The notes under the pieces were generated by a model. The model was not told the origin of the DNA. It made no database searches and saw nothing but the letters and a program-made list of their open reading frames with translations. Shown here piece after piece: positions 51,447-59,321 of a stretch of 64,000 nt of DNA; the first letter of the stretch is position 1, and each line of letters starts with the position of its first letter. The stretch is from contig JAFGLU010000047.1 in the NCBI GenBank assembly GCA_016927865.1, positions 1 through 64,000 on the forward strand, written 5' to 3'. This DNA is from Anaerolineaceae bacterium (GTDB lineage Bacteria; Chloroflexota; Anaerolineae; Anaerolineales; Anaerolineaceae). A program made the translations under genes and the position numbers.

Positions 51447-52064
51447 CTACTTTCCTTCATCCACAACATGGTGTGAATCCGCCGCAGGACGAAGCTCGGG
51501 CCGCAGCAGTCGGGCCAAGCGCTTTCGCGCTTCGTGAGCCAGCCACTTCACCGTTCCGGCTGGACGCTTCATCTCCTGGCTCATTTCCGCCTCGCTCATC
51601 CCCAAGTAGTAGCGCTGCACAATGACCGCGCACTGCTCCGGAGAAAGCTGCCCCATCGCCCGCCAAACCGCCCGGCGAGTTTCCTCGTCTGCCACCAGCG
51701 TTTCCGGGTCTGGGCTGGGGTCTCGCAGACATTCAAGCAATTCCGGCGCAGACTCATCGTCGTCTGCCTCCAGCGACACCTGGCGCTGCTGCTTGCGCAA
51801 AAACATCAGGGCATCGTTGATCACGCTGCGGAAAAACCACGGTCCAAATGGCCGCTGTGTATCGTATTGATCAATCTTGCTCACCAGACGCACAAAAGCA
51901 TCCTGAACAATATCCTCCGCCGCATCCTGGTCCCGCACAATGAGATATGCCGCCCGCAGTGCCCGGAGCTGATAGTGTTGCATCAGCCAGTCCAGGCCCT
52001 TCATGTCACCGCGTTTGAGACAAGCAATAGAATATGTTTCTTCCATGGAAGTTGGTTGCATCAA
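51447..52064 (-). CDS. ECF-type RNA polymerase sigma factor
   Basis: The 205-aa protein has sigma region 2 (LDWLMQHYQLRALRAAYLIVRDQDAAEDIVQDAFVRL, then DTQRPFGPWFFRSVINDAL). Region 4 is LSPEQCAVIVQRYYLGMSEAEMSQEM, followed by a C-terminal helix. This is a typical two-domain ECF factor. It directs RNA polymerase to a small set of promoters, probably in response to a cell-surface signal through the membrane protein downstream. GAGGACC lies about 11 bases before the ATG at 52064. A likely promoter with TTGTCA and CATAAT is at 52085-52115 (19-bp spacing). Confidence 0.85.
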   Translation of the reverse strand: MMQPTSMEETYSIACLKRGDMKGLDWLMQHYQLRALRAAYLIVRDQDAAEDIVQDAFVRLVSKIDQYDTQRPFGPWFFRSVINDALMFLRKQQRQVSLEADDDESAPELLECLRDPSPDPETLVADEETRRAVWRAMGQLSPEQCAVIVQRYYLGMSEAEMSQEMKRPAGTVKWLAHEARKRLARLLRPELRPAADSHHVVDEGK

Positions 52065-52157
52065 AAGTGAGGTCCTCTGTATATATTATGCACAAAGCGG
52101 CCAAAAGGTTGACAATGATCATTCAATGCCATAGGGCTTCCTACAAAACCGGCACAT

Positions 52158-52187
52158 TTCACAATCAAATTGTTTTCGATATATAAT
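52158..52187 (+). promoter_or_regulatory. Promoter of the KimA-like permease gene
   Basis: TTCACA at 52158-52163 and a perfect TATAAT at 52182-52187 are separated by 18 bp. The ATG is 79 bases downstream. Confidence 0.65.
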
Positions 52188-52266
52188 TTCCTTAGGGCTC
52201 CACAAAAATTCCCGTTCTCACGCTTCATCGCAACATCATCACTACCACGATATCAAGGCAAACAAT

Positions 52267-54645
52267 ATGGCCCGCATCTCCCATAAACTCAAGAATTCGT
52301 TTGAAGGTGCTTTGGCTGGCGGCGGTGACCCGGCAACCTCCCCCCTATATGTTTTTGGACCCTTTTTGAGTCTCATTGTCGTCTCCGGGGCCGCCAAAGT
52401 CGTTTTTGGCGGGGCTGTCTGGCTGGCTGTGCTGACCATTGCGGTAGTTTCAGCCATGTACCGGTTGGTGATGAAGTGGGTTACCGATGGCTCCGGCGGA
52501 AGCGGCTTGAGCGAGGAAGAATTTGGCGGGTGGGCTGTTAAGGTAAATGCCGCCATAACCTTCATAGAATATACCCTCACCTTCCTGGTCAGCATGGCGG
52601 CCATGGTCACCTTCATTGCTGACCGTTTTCCGACCTTAAACGGCCAAGTCCTCGGGCTACCCTACCGAACTCTGGTCGCCATAGCACTCAGCGTATTTAC
52701 CGGTTGGCTGGTCAACCGAGGGCCCAAAATGGCCGCCCGAACCTTTGGCCCTGCCACCGGCGGTGTTCTTGTTTTGCTTTGGTTGATGATCCTCTCCACG
52801 CTAATAAAAACAGGGCTTCACCTTCCAGTCTTGTCTGTGGAAGCCTTTCTGCCACCCAACCTACACTTCACCGTTGGCGGTTTCGTGCGTATCCTCGCCG
52901 TCATGACGGGCGTCGAGGTGTTCGCCAACCTGGTGGCAGCTTTTGATGGCACGCCTCAGCAAAAAAGCAGTAAAGCATTTCAAAGCCTGCTCATCATCAT
53001 GATTACTACAGCCGCAACCATGCTCATCGTCGGCCCTGCCATCTTTACACTATCCGATCCAACCAACACTTCGGTTTCGGTTTTCACCCAAACAATGGAC
53101 CAGCTTCTGCCGCCGCCGCTACCTTATCTCGGCTCGCTGGTGGGGATCATCGTTCTCATGTCAGCATCTGCCGCCAGCGCGCAAGGCCTACAAAATTTGG
53201 CACTTGGGCTGAAGGAACGACATTACATCCCCCCTACATTTGGCGCACTAAATCCATACGAAGTTGCCAACAAACCTGTCTGGCTTCAGGTTGGAATCGT
53301 CAGCTTCTGTTTTCTGCTGTTCGGTACTCATGAAGAAACTTACCTGGCTTTGTATGCTGCCGGAGTCTTCATCTTGCTTAGTATGACCGGGTGGGCCGTC
53401 ACTCACCGTTTGATGCGCGAATATTTCGAAAAACGTTCTGTTGGCAAAATTGGTACCATCATTGGTACCACGATTGGCGCTCTCTTAACCACAGCCGCGA
53501 CCCTGATCATCTTTGAAGAACGTTTCTTTGAAGGCGCATGGGCCTACTTCATCATGGTACCAATCCTCTATCTGGCCTTTACCTATTTCCGCAAAAAGAT
53601 CGGCGCCCCATCGCCAGAAATGGACTACCTCGGTCAAATCAACTCGGCCTTACTGGCGGGCTTTGGGTTTGGACAGGCGCCTGACCAGGGTCAGACAATT
53701 GCAAATGGCGAACAACTTCCTAAAAAACTACAATGGGAGCCGGAACCCATTCCCCACCAGTTAGCTTTAGCGCAACAAAGAGACATCCATCATGTCATGG
53801 TACTGTTAGACGGCTCGGAATACGCTGCCCAAGCGTTGCCTGTAGCCCAATTCGTTTGTGAGACCACCGGCGCACAATTAACCTTGCTAACCGCATCACG
53901 CGCTTTTCAATCGGAAGGCGAGAATAAAGAAGCTGCCGAAGATTACCTCTGTTCAATCGCCGAGAAAATCCATGCCACAGGAATCCAGGTCAACTGTGAG
54001 GTGCGCTCCGGATCACCGGCAGAAGTAGCCCGGCAGTTGGTGGTCGAAAAAGAAATTGATCTCGTTGTGGTTACAACCCATGGCCGCTCAGGAGAAAAGA
54101 ACTGGCTGCAAGCAGGCTTATCCAGTAAACTGGTTCGCCTTTTGGATATCCCTGTATTGTTGGTTCAAGTGTTTGACAGCGGCCCTTCTGAAGCCCCACA
54201 CTTCGCCCGGATTTTGGTAGCGCTGGACGGCTCAGCCTTTGCCGAACAACTCCTACCCTATGCGCGTTTCCTCGCCAAACAGTTTGATTGTGAATTGATG
54301 CTGATTAGCGTCCCGGCGGTCCCCGAAAGCGGAAAATATCGCGCCCCGGCAAGTGTCATGCAAACCATCCGCAAACAGGCTGAAGAGGGTATGCGCAAAT
54401 ACCTTACGGCTGTGGCAAAATCTATGGAGGAAGAGGGCTTGGCCGTTCGCACGATTGTAACAGGATCGTATCCAGCCCGAACGATTGTTGATGTTGGTAA
54501 ACGCGAAGGAGTGGACTTAATCATGGTTACTTCCCAGGGCAGAGGTGGCTTAGACCTGATCTTTATGGGTAGCGTTGCACAGCAAGTCGTCCAACTATCC
54601 GACAGTCCCGTATTCATATTACCCATCAACAATGAACTTTCGTGA
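52267..54645 (+). CDS. APC-family permease with two C-terminal universal stress domains (KimA-like)
   Basis: The first 450 or so residues form twelve membrane segments of an APC-type carrier (start GALAGGGDPATSPLYVFGPFL). About 80 residues later come two universal stress protein (USP) domains (roughly 505-635 and 650-790). The first contains HVMVLLDGSEYAAQALPVAQ and THGRSG, the second RILVALDGSAFAEQLL and SQGRGGLDLIFMGS, the usual USP nucleotide-binding motifs. KimA-type potassium importers have one USP-like C-terminus, so this arrangement is close but doubled. Potassium as substrate is inferred. The second USP has the better match to G-x9-GS. Confidence 0.7.
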   Translation: MARISHKLKNSFEGALAGGGDPATSPLYVFGPFLSLIVVSGAAKVVFGGAVWLAVLTIAVVSAMYRLVMKWVTDGSGGSGLSEEEFGGWAVKVNAAITFIEYTLTFLVSMAAMVTFIADRFPTLNGQVLGLPYRTLVAIALSVFTGWLVNRGPKMAARTFGPATGGVLVLLWLMILSTLIKTGLHLPVLSVEAFLPPNLHFTVGGFVRILAVMTGVEVFANLVAAFDGTPQQKSSKAFQSLLIIMITTAATMLIVGPAIFTLSDPTNTSVSVFTQTMDQLLPPPLPYLGSLVGIIVLMSASAASAQGLQNLALGLKERHYIPPTFGALNPYEVANKPVWLQVGIVSFCFLLFGTHEETYLALYAAGVFILLSMTGWAVTHRLMREYFEKRSVGKIGTIIGTTIGALLTTAATLIIFEERFFEGAWAYFIMVPILYLAFTYFRKKIGAPSPEMDYLGQINSALLAGFGFGQAPDQGQTIANGEQLPKKLQWEPEPIPHQLALAQQRDIHHVMVLLDGSEYAAQALPVAQFVCETTGAQLTLLTASRAFQSEGENKEAAEDYLCSIAEKIHATGIQVNCEVRSGSPAEVARQLVVEKEIDLVVVTTHGRSGEKNWLQAGLSSKLVRLLDIPVLLVQVFDSGPSEAPHFARILVALDGSAFAEQLLPYARFLAKQFDCELMLISVPAVPESGKYRAPASVMQTIRKQAEEGMRKYLTAVAKSMEEEGLAVRTIVTGSYPARTIVDVGKREGVDLIMVTSQGRGGLDLIFMGSVAQQVVQLSDSPVFILPINNELS

Positions 54646-54738
54646 TAGTCCCATGAAATACTGGCAGCTAATTTAAACCACATCCCATGTAACCATTCAT
54701 CATTACAGCATCACTGAAAACCCTATCAGGAGGAAAAT

Positions 54739-55743
54739 ATGAAATACACAAGATTAGGCAGATCCAACCTCGAGGTCAGCCGCGTTTGCCTGGGCACCAT
54801 GCACTTTGGCAACCGCACCAGCGAAGAAGAAGCCTTCAAAATCATGGACCGCGCCCTTGAGACGGGCATCAACTTCTTCGACACCGCCAATGTCTACGGT
54901 GGTAGAGGCAACCAGGGCCTCTCCGAAGAAATCATCGGGCGCTGGTTCAAAGCCCGCCCCGGCGCGCGCGACCAGGTGGTGCTCGCCACCAAGGTCTACG
55001 GTGCCATGAACGATTCCGGCCTGCCTAACACCGGCGGCGGCATCTCTGCCTACAAAATCCGCATGCACGCCGCCGACTCGCTGCGGCGCCTACAAACCGA
55101 CCGCATTGACCTCTACCAGGTGCATCACATCGACTACACCATCAGCGTTGAAGAATTCTGGGGCGCTTTCGAGAATTTGATCCACCACGGCGACGTGCTC
55201 TATATCGGCACCAGCAACTTCCCCGGTTGGGGCCTGGCCAAATTCCAGGTCCATGCCTGGAATCGCGGACAGGTGGGCATCATCTCCGAGCAGTCTATGT
55301 ATAACCTGCTGTGTCGCGCCCCCGAGCTGGAAGTGCTGCCCGCCGCGTTGGAATTCGGCATCGGCGTCATTCCCTATATGCCTCTGGCCGGCGGCATCCT
55401 CACCGGCAAGTTGCGCGCTGAAGAAGGCTCGCGCACCCATCAGGTAGAAAATGAGTACGGTATCAGTCTGGGCGAGCAGAACAAACAAATGGCCGAGTTC
55501 TCCGCCATCTGTCGTGAAATCGGCGAGAAAGAATCGGTCGTCGCCATCGCCTGGACCCTGGCGCACCCCGCCGTGGCCTCCCCCATTGTAGGCATCCGCA
55601 CCCTCGAACAGATGGAAGGCCTCGACCGCGCCGCCGATTTGGTCATTCCGCCCGAGGCCCTGGCCCGTTTGAATGATCTCTTCAACATCAATCGCGGCAG
55701 AGCCCTTCGCCCTGGACCCGCTCCGCAAGCCTACGCCTGGTAA
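54739..55743 (+). CDS. Aldo/keto reductase
   Basis: The 334-aa TIM-barrel protein carries the catalytic set FDTANVYGG (Asp, Tyr), LATKVYG (Lys) and YQVHHIDY (His). The later NADPH-binding region is SPIVGIRTLEQMEG. It is an AKR of the YajO/YccK-like group, which reduces aldehydes or sugars with NADPH. CAGGAGGAAAAT gives a strong ribosome site. It stands alone between the permease and the DUF2723 gene. Confidence 0.85.
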   Translation: MKYTRLGRSNLEVSRVCLGTMHFGNRTSEEEAFKIMDRALETGINFFDTANVYGGRGNQGLSEEIIGRWFKARPGARDQVVLATKVYGAMNDSGLPNTGGGISAYKIRMHAADSLRRLQTDRIDLYQVHHIDYTISVEEFWGAFENLIHHGDVLYIGTSNFPGWGLAKFQVHAWNRGQVGIISEQSMYNLLCRAPELEVLPAALEFGIGVIPYMPLAGGILTGKLRAEEGSRTHQVENEYGISLGEQNKQMAEFSAICREIGEKESVVAIAWTLAHPAVASPIVGIRTLEQMEGLDRAADLVIPPEALARLNDLFNINRGRALRPGPAPQAYAW

Positions 55744-55774
55744 ACAGCCAATTTAGCGCCTCGCGTCAAAAGTC

Positions 55775-55809
55775 CCCCCCAGTGAATGATATAATCATCC
55801 CCTGGGGGG
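55775..55809 (+). promoter_or_regulatory. -10 box framed by an inverted repeat upstream of the DUF2723 gene
   Basis: CCCCCCAG (55775-55782) and CTGGGGGG (55802-55809) are perfect inverted repeats around ATGAT-ATA-ATCAT and a TATAAT at 55790-55795. The -10 box lies 45 bases upstream of the ATG at 55841. A repressor or structure-based control of the envelope operon is possible. Confidence 0.5.
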
Positions 55810-55840
55810 TATTGATTCATCCGTCGGTTTGAGGGAGGCA

Positions 55841-57322
55841 ATGACAAGACTTTCCTGGTGGGAAGACAAAATCTGCTGGCTGGCAGGCGCAGTTCTCCTG
55901 GCCCTCTACCTGGCTGTCCTCCCGCAGGACCTAACCTGGGCCAACTTTGGCGGTGATGGCGGCGATTTTCTGGCAGCCATCCGCTCTGGGGGCGTGCCCC
56001 ATCCCAGCGGCTACCCCACCTACACTCTTCTGGGCAGCCTACTCCAACACCTGCCCTTTGGCAGTCCACCGTGGCAATTCGCCTTGCTATCTGCCTTGCC
56101 CGCTGCGTTGGCCGCCGCCTGGGCCGGACGTTGGGTGCAGAGTCAGCTTTTTCCAGGCAACCGTCTGGGAACTTTAGCCGGTGTCATCACCACCCTGGCC
56201 TGGGGCAGCGCGCCATTATTCTGGTCCCAGGCTGTGATCATCGAAGTGCATGGCTTGCAAGCACTGGCTCTGGTATCCTGGCTGTGGTGGCTATCGCTCC
56301 TTAACAGCTCCGCGCCCGCCTGGAAGGTCGCCTTGCTCTCCATTGCAATCGGCTTCTCATTGGGTAACCACCTCACAATCCTCCTCCTGGCCCCTGCCGC
56401 CGCCTGGGTTTTCTACAAAGCGCGTCGCAATGGCGAATCCCTGAGTTTCCTGTTCCTGCAAATAATCTTGGTGCTTGGCACCACTGTTGTTTTATATGCC
56501 GGACTGGCCCTTCGTGCTGCGGGCAACCCTCCTATCAATTGGGGCGGCGCAGATACGTGGGCAGGGCTGCTCTGGCTGGTCAGCGGGCGGGCTTACGCCG
56601 GGCTATTGGGCAGTACTCCCCCGACACAAATTCTCGAACGTCTCTCTGCCTGGGCCAGCCTGATGATCCAGCAATTTTGGGCTCCCGGCGTCCTCGCCGC
56701 CGCCTGGGGCGCCGTGCAAGGCCCGCGTCCTCAAACACGCCTGCCCTGGCTGCCCTTGTGGATTTTCGCCTCGTTTTCCATCTTTGCCATTTTCTACAAT
56801 ACCGCCGACTCTCTTGTTTATCTGATTCCTGCCTTGCTGACAGGCGCCATCTGGATCGGTTCCGCAGCCGCCTCCCTGTGGACAGTCTCGTGGAAAGGTA
56901 AACCCTTGGGCAAAGCCCTGGCGATGATCCTTCTGGCCATCATTCTGGTCCGGCTCCCCCTCACCCTGCCCCAGGTCGATCCGCGCAGCGACCAGCGCGC
57001 CGCCAATTACCTAGCCTATGCGCAAGAAGTTGTTCCCCACAACGCGCTGGTCTTCACCCAGAACGATGCGGAAACCTTCCCGCTGTGGTACCTGCACTTT
57101 GGTCTGAGGAAGCAACCGGGCTGGCATATCATCGTCCTGCCCCTCACCCATTACGACTGGTATCGCCAATCGTTAGCCGCAGCTTATCCCGACCTGACTC
57201 TGCCTCAGCCGACAGAGGCATGGGGAATCGCCCTTCCTGCGAATAACCCTTCCCTTCCTGTCTGTCATGTCGTCCAAATCGACGCATCCACTGGCCAGAT
57301 GGACATTGGCTGTGAACCTTAA
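55841..57322 (+). CDS. DUF2723 membrane protein (TMEM260-like)
   Basis: The 493-aa protein has many membrane segments. The DUF2723 core is seen near the N-terminus: DLTWANFGGDGGDFLAAIRSG and VPHPSGYPTYTLLG. This family is related to polyprenyl-phosphate-mannose glycosyltransferases (GT-C type). The Asp-Gly-Gly-Asp-Phe region is in the position of the acidic loop. GAGGGAGG lies just before the ATG at 55841; the TTG at 55829 is less likely. It overlaps the following gene by 56 bp. Protein O-mannosylation or another lipid-linked sugar transfer is inferred. Confidence 0.75.
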   Translation: MTRLSWWEDKICWLAGAVLLALYLAVLPQDLTWANFGGDGGDFLAAIRSGGVPHPSGYPTYTLLGSLLQHLPFGSPPWQFALLSALPAALAAAWAGRWVQSQLFPGNRLGTLAGVITTLAWGSAPLFWSQAVIIEVHGLQALALVSWLWWLSLLNSSAPAWKVALLSIAIGFSLGNHLTILLLAPAAAWVFYKARRNGESLSFLFLQIILVLGTTVVLYAGLALRAAGNPPINWGGADTWAGLLWLVSGRAYAGLLGSTPPTQILERLSAWASLMIQQFWAPGVLAAAWGAVQGPRPQTRLPWLPLWIFASFSIFAIFYNTADSLVYLIPALLTGAIWIGSAAASLWTVSWKGKPLGKALAMILLAIILVRLPLTLPQVDPRSDQRAANYLAYAQEVVPHNALVFTQNDAETFPLWYLHFGLRKQPGWHIIVLPLTHYDWYRQSLAAAYPDLTLPQPTEAWGIALPANNPSLPVCHVVQIDASTGQMDIGCEP

Positions 57323-58274
57323 GCGCATCTGGCCCTTTTTGCGCCTGGCACTGGGCGTGCTCTTGCTCATTCTGGCCTTGGAGCAAATCGACTGGCAAGC
57401 CGTCGGCAGCGCAGTGATGCAGGTCAGCCCTGGATGGCTGCTTCTGGCGCTGGCGTCGTTCCTGATCACGCAGCTCATAAAAATCATGCGCTGGGGCTGG
57501 TTGGCCGGCCTGCCGCCGCGTCCCTGGCTGGGTCGCTTGAGCGCCGCCTTCTTCACCGGTCAAGCCGCCAACATCCTCCTGCCCGTGCGCGGGGGCGAGG
57601 TAGTCCGCCTGGGCTGGCTTTCAGCCTCAGCCAAAGGCGAATCTGCGATCACCGTCTCAGCCGGCGCGGCCCTGGTCTTGGAAAAATACCTCGACATGTT
57701 GGCCCTGCTCATTCTCCTCGCCCTGCTCCTGCCGGTCCTGCCCGCCGAACTGCTGGCCCGCGCCCAAAATTGGCTGCTACCGCTGGGTATCGCCGCGTCA
57801 ATCCTCATCCTGGGAAGCCTGTGGCTCATCCCACTCCTGTGGCGTATGATCCGCCCCGTTCTGCAAGTGCGCTTTGGCTGGAACACATCTCACGTTGAGT
57901 CCTGGATGGAGCGCTTATCAGCCCTGCGCAGCGCCCGCGCCTTGCTGCCTTCTGCCGCCGCCACGCTGCTCATCTGGCTGATTATGTGGCTGACCAACCT
58001 ACTCGTGCTACGCTCACTGCACCTGCCTGTCACGCTTCCAGGCGCGGCACTCTCTCTGGCCTTGATCTACGCCGGTTTGATTCCCGCCGTCATGCCGGGC
58101 AACTTTGGCCCCTTTTACTTTTTTGCCATGCTCGGCCTGGCCCCTTATGGCATCAGCACCGGCGGGCAAGCCGCCTTCGCAATCCTACTCCATGCCTTGG
58201 TCACCCTGCCGCCCCTGCTCATTTCAGGCGGGCTGCTGCTGGCCCCGCGCCTGGGAAAACGAGACCCCGCATGA
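57267..58274 (+). CDS. Lysylphosphatidylglycerol-synthase-TM-like (UPF0104) membrane protein
   Basis: The 335-aa protein has about eight membrane segments and matches the flippase-like UPF0104 family: FFTGQAANILLPVRGGEVVRLGWLS and AGAALVLEKYLDML early, IPAVMPGNFGPFYFFAML late. It lacks the LPG synthase catalytic domain, so only the flippase-like part is present. Its frame overlaps the DUF2723 gene. A GTG at 57312 would reduce the overlap to 11 bp and is an alternative start. It overlaps the GT2 gene by ATGA. Lipid or lipid-linked sugar translocation is inferred. Confidence 0.75.
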   Translation: MSSKSTHPLARWTLAVNLKRIWPFLRLALGVLLLILALEQIDWQAVGSAVMQVSPGWLLLALASFLITQLIKIMRWGWLAGLPPRPWLGRLSAAFFTGQAANILLPVRGGEVVRLGWLSASAKGESAITVSAGAALVLEKYLDMLALLILLALLLPVLPAELLARAQNWLLPLGIAASILILGSLWLIPLLWRMIRPVLQVRFGWNTSHVESWMERLSALRSARALLPSAAATLLIWLIMWLTNLLVLRSLHLPVTLPGAALSLALIYAGLIPAVMPGNFGPFYFFAMLGLAPYGISTGGQAAFAILLHALVTLPPLLISGGLLLAPRLGKRDPA

Positions 58275-59284
58275 TCGCCTCGGTCATCGTCCCGGCTTAC
58301 AACGCCGAAACTCTGCTGCCAAAGTTACTAGAGTCCCTCCGCTCACAGGAAGGCCTCACCTTTGGACAGGATTACGAAATCATCGTGGTCGATGACGGCT
58401 CTAGCGACCTCACATCTGCCATCCCCCCAAAGTATGGTGCACAAGTGCTCACCCAGCCCAATGCCGGTCCGGCTGCCGCCCGCAACCACGGCGCCCACGC
58501 TGCCCAGGCGCCCCTGCTGGCCTTCACCGACGCCGATTGCATCCCCGCGCCCGATTGGCTGGCATCCTTATTATCACCCTTTGCCGATCCGCAAGTCATT
58601 GGCGTCAAAGGCGTCTACCGCACCCATGAAAGGGGTACCATCCCTCGCTTTGTGCAGGCCGAGTACGCCCACAAGTACGAGCGCATGAACCGTTTGCCCC
58701 AAATTGACTTCGTCGACACCTACTCGGCCGCCTATCGCCGCGAAAATTTCCTCTCCGAAGGCGGTTTTGATGAGCGTTTTCCTGTCCCTTCGGTCGAGGA
58801 TCAGGAGTTCTCCTTCCGTCTGGCACGCAAAGGCTACAAGATGGTTTTCCAACCCCAGGCCGCTGTCTACCACCACCACGACCGCACCCTGGCCGAATAT
58901 ATTCGCCGGAAGTTCGGCATCGGCTACTGGAAAGCCTTCTTGCTGCGCCAGATGCCCGAAAAAGCCCGCGGCGATTCGCACACCTCACCCACCCAACCCC
59001 TGGAAATTCTTGCGGTTGGCTTGCTCGGGCTGGGCCTGTTGCTGGCCTTCTTCCACCCCGCCGGTTGGGGGCTGGCTTGCCTCGGTTTGGCTGCTTTCCT
59101 CATCCTCACAATGCCCCTGAGGAGATTCATCCAACGTTACGACCCAGCCATCCTTTGGGTCGCGTTCTTCCTTATCCTGATCCGAGCGCTTGCGCTTGGC
59201 TTTGGTCTGGTCGCCGGTTTTCTCTCCCCAAAAACGAAAATGCGGTCCGTAAACCGGTTTGCCGGAACAAATCAACAAGATTAA
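58271..59284 (+). CDS. Family 2 glycosyltransferase
   Basis: The 337-aa enzyme has a GT-A fold: VIVPAYNAETLLPKLLESL, IIVVDDGSSD and the DxD-type TDADC near residue 87-91. The acceptor region SVEDQEFSFRLARKGY is next, followed by two membrane helices at the C-terminus. The reading frame is open back to 57986, but that is antisense-like coding within the upstream gene. The ATG at 58271 overlaps its stop by ATGA. It probably adds a sugar from a nucleotide donor to an envelope acceptor together with the neighbours. Confidence 0.85.
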   Translation: MIASVIVPAYNAETLLPKLLESLRSQEGLTFGQDYEIIVVDDGSSDLTSAIPPKYGAQVLTQPNAGPAAARNHGAHAAQAPLLAFTDADCIPAPDWLASLLSPFADPQVIGVKGVYRTHERGTIPRFVQAEYAHKYERMNRLPQIDFVDTYSAAYRRENFLSEGGFDERFPVPSVEDQEFSFRLARKGYKMVFQPQAAVYHHHDRTLAEYIRRKFGIGYWKAFLLRQMPEKARGDSHTSPTQPLEILAVGLLGLGLLLAFFHPAGWGLACLGLAAFLILTMPLRRFIQRYDPAILWVAFFLILIRALALGFGLVAGFLSPKTKMRSVNRFAGTNQQD

Positions 59285-59321
59285 AATAGTACAACCCCCT
59301 CGAAAGCGAGCGCATCCCTCT

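Noticed and set aside
57986-58270. 95-codon upstream extension of the GT2 frame
   Set aside because: It overlaps the UPF0104 gene, has low-complexity composition, and the ATG at 58271 with ATGA overlap and a proper GT2 start explains the frame.
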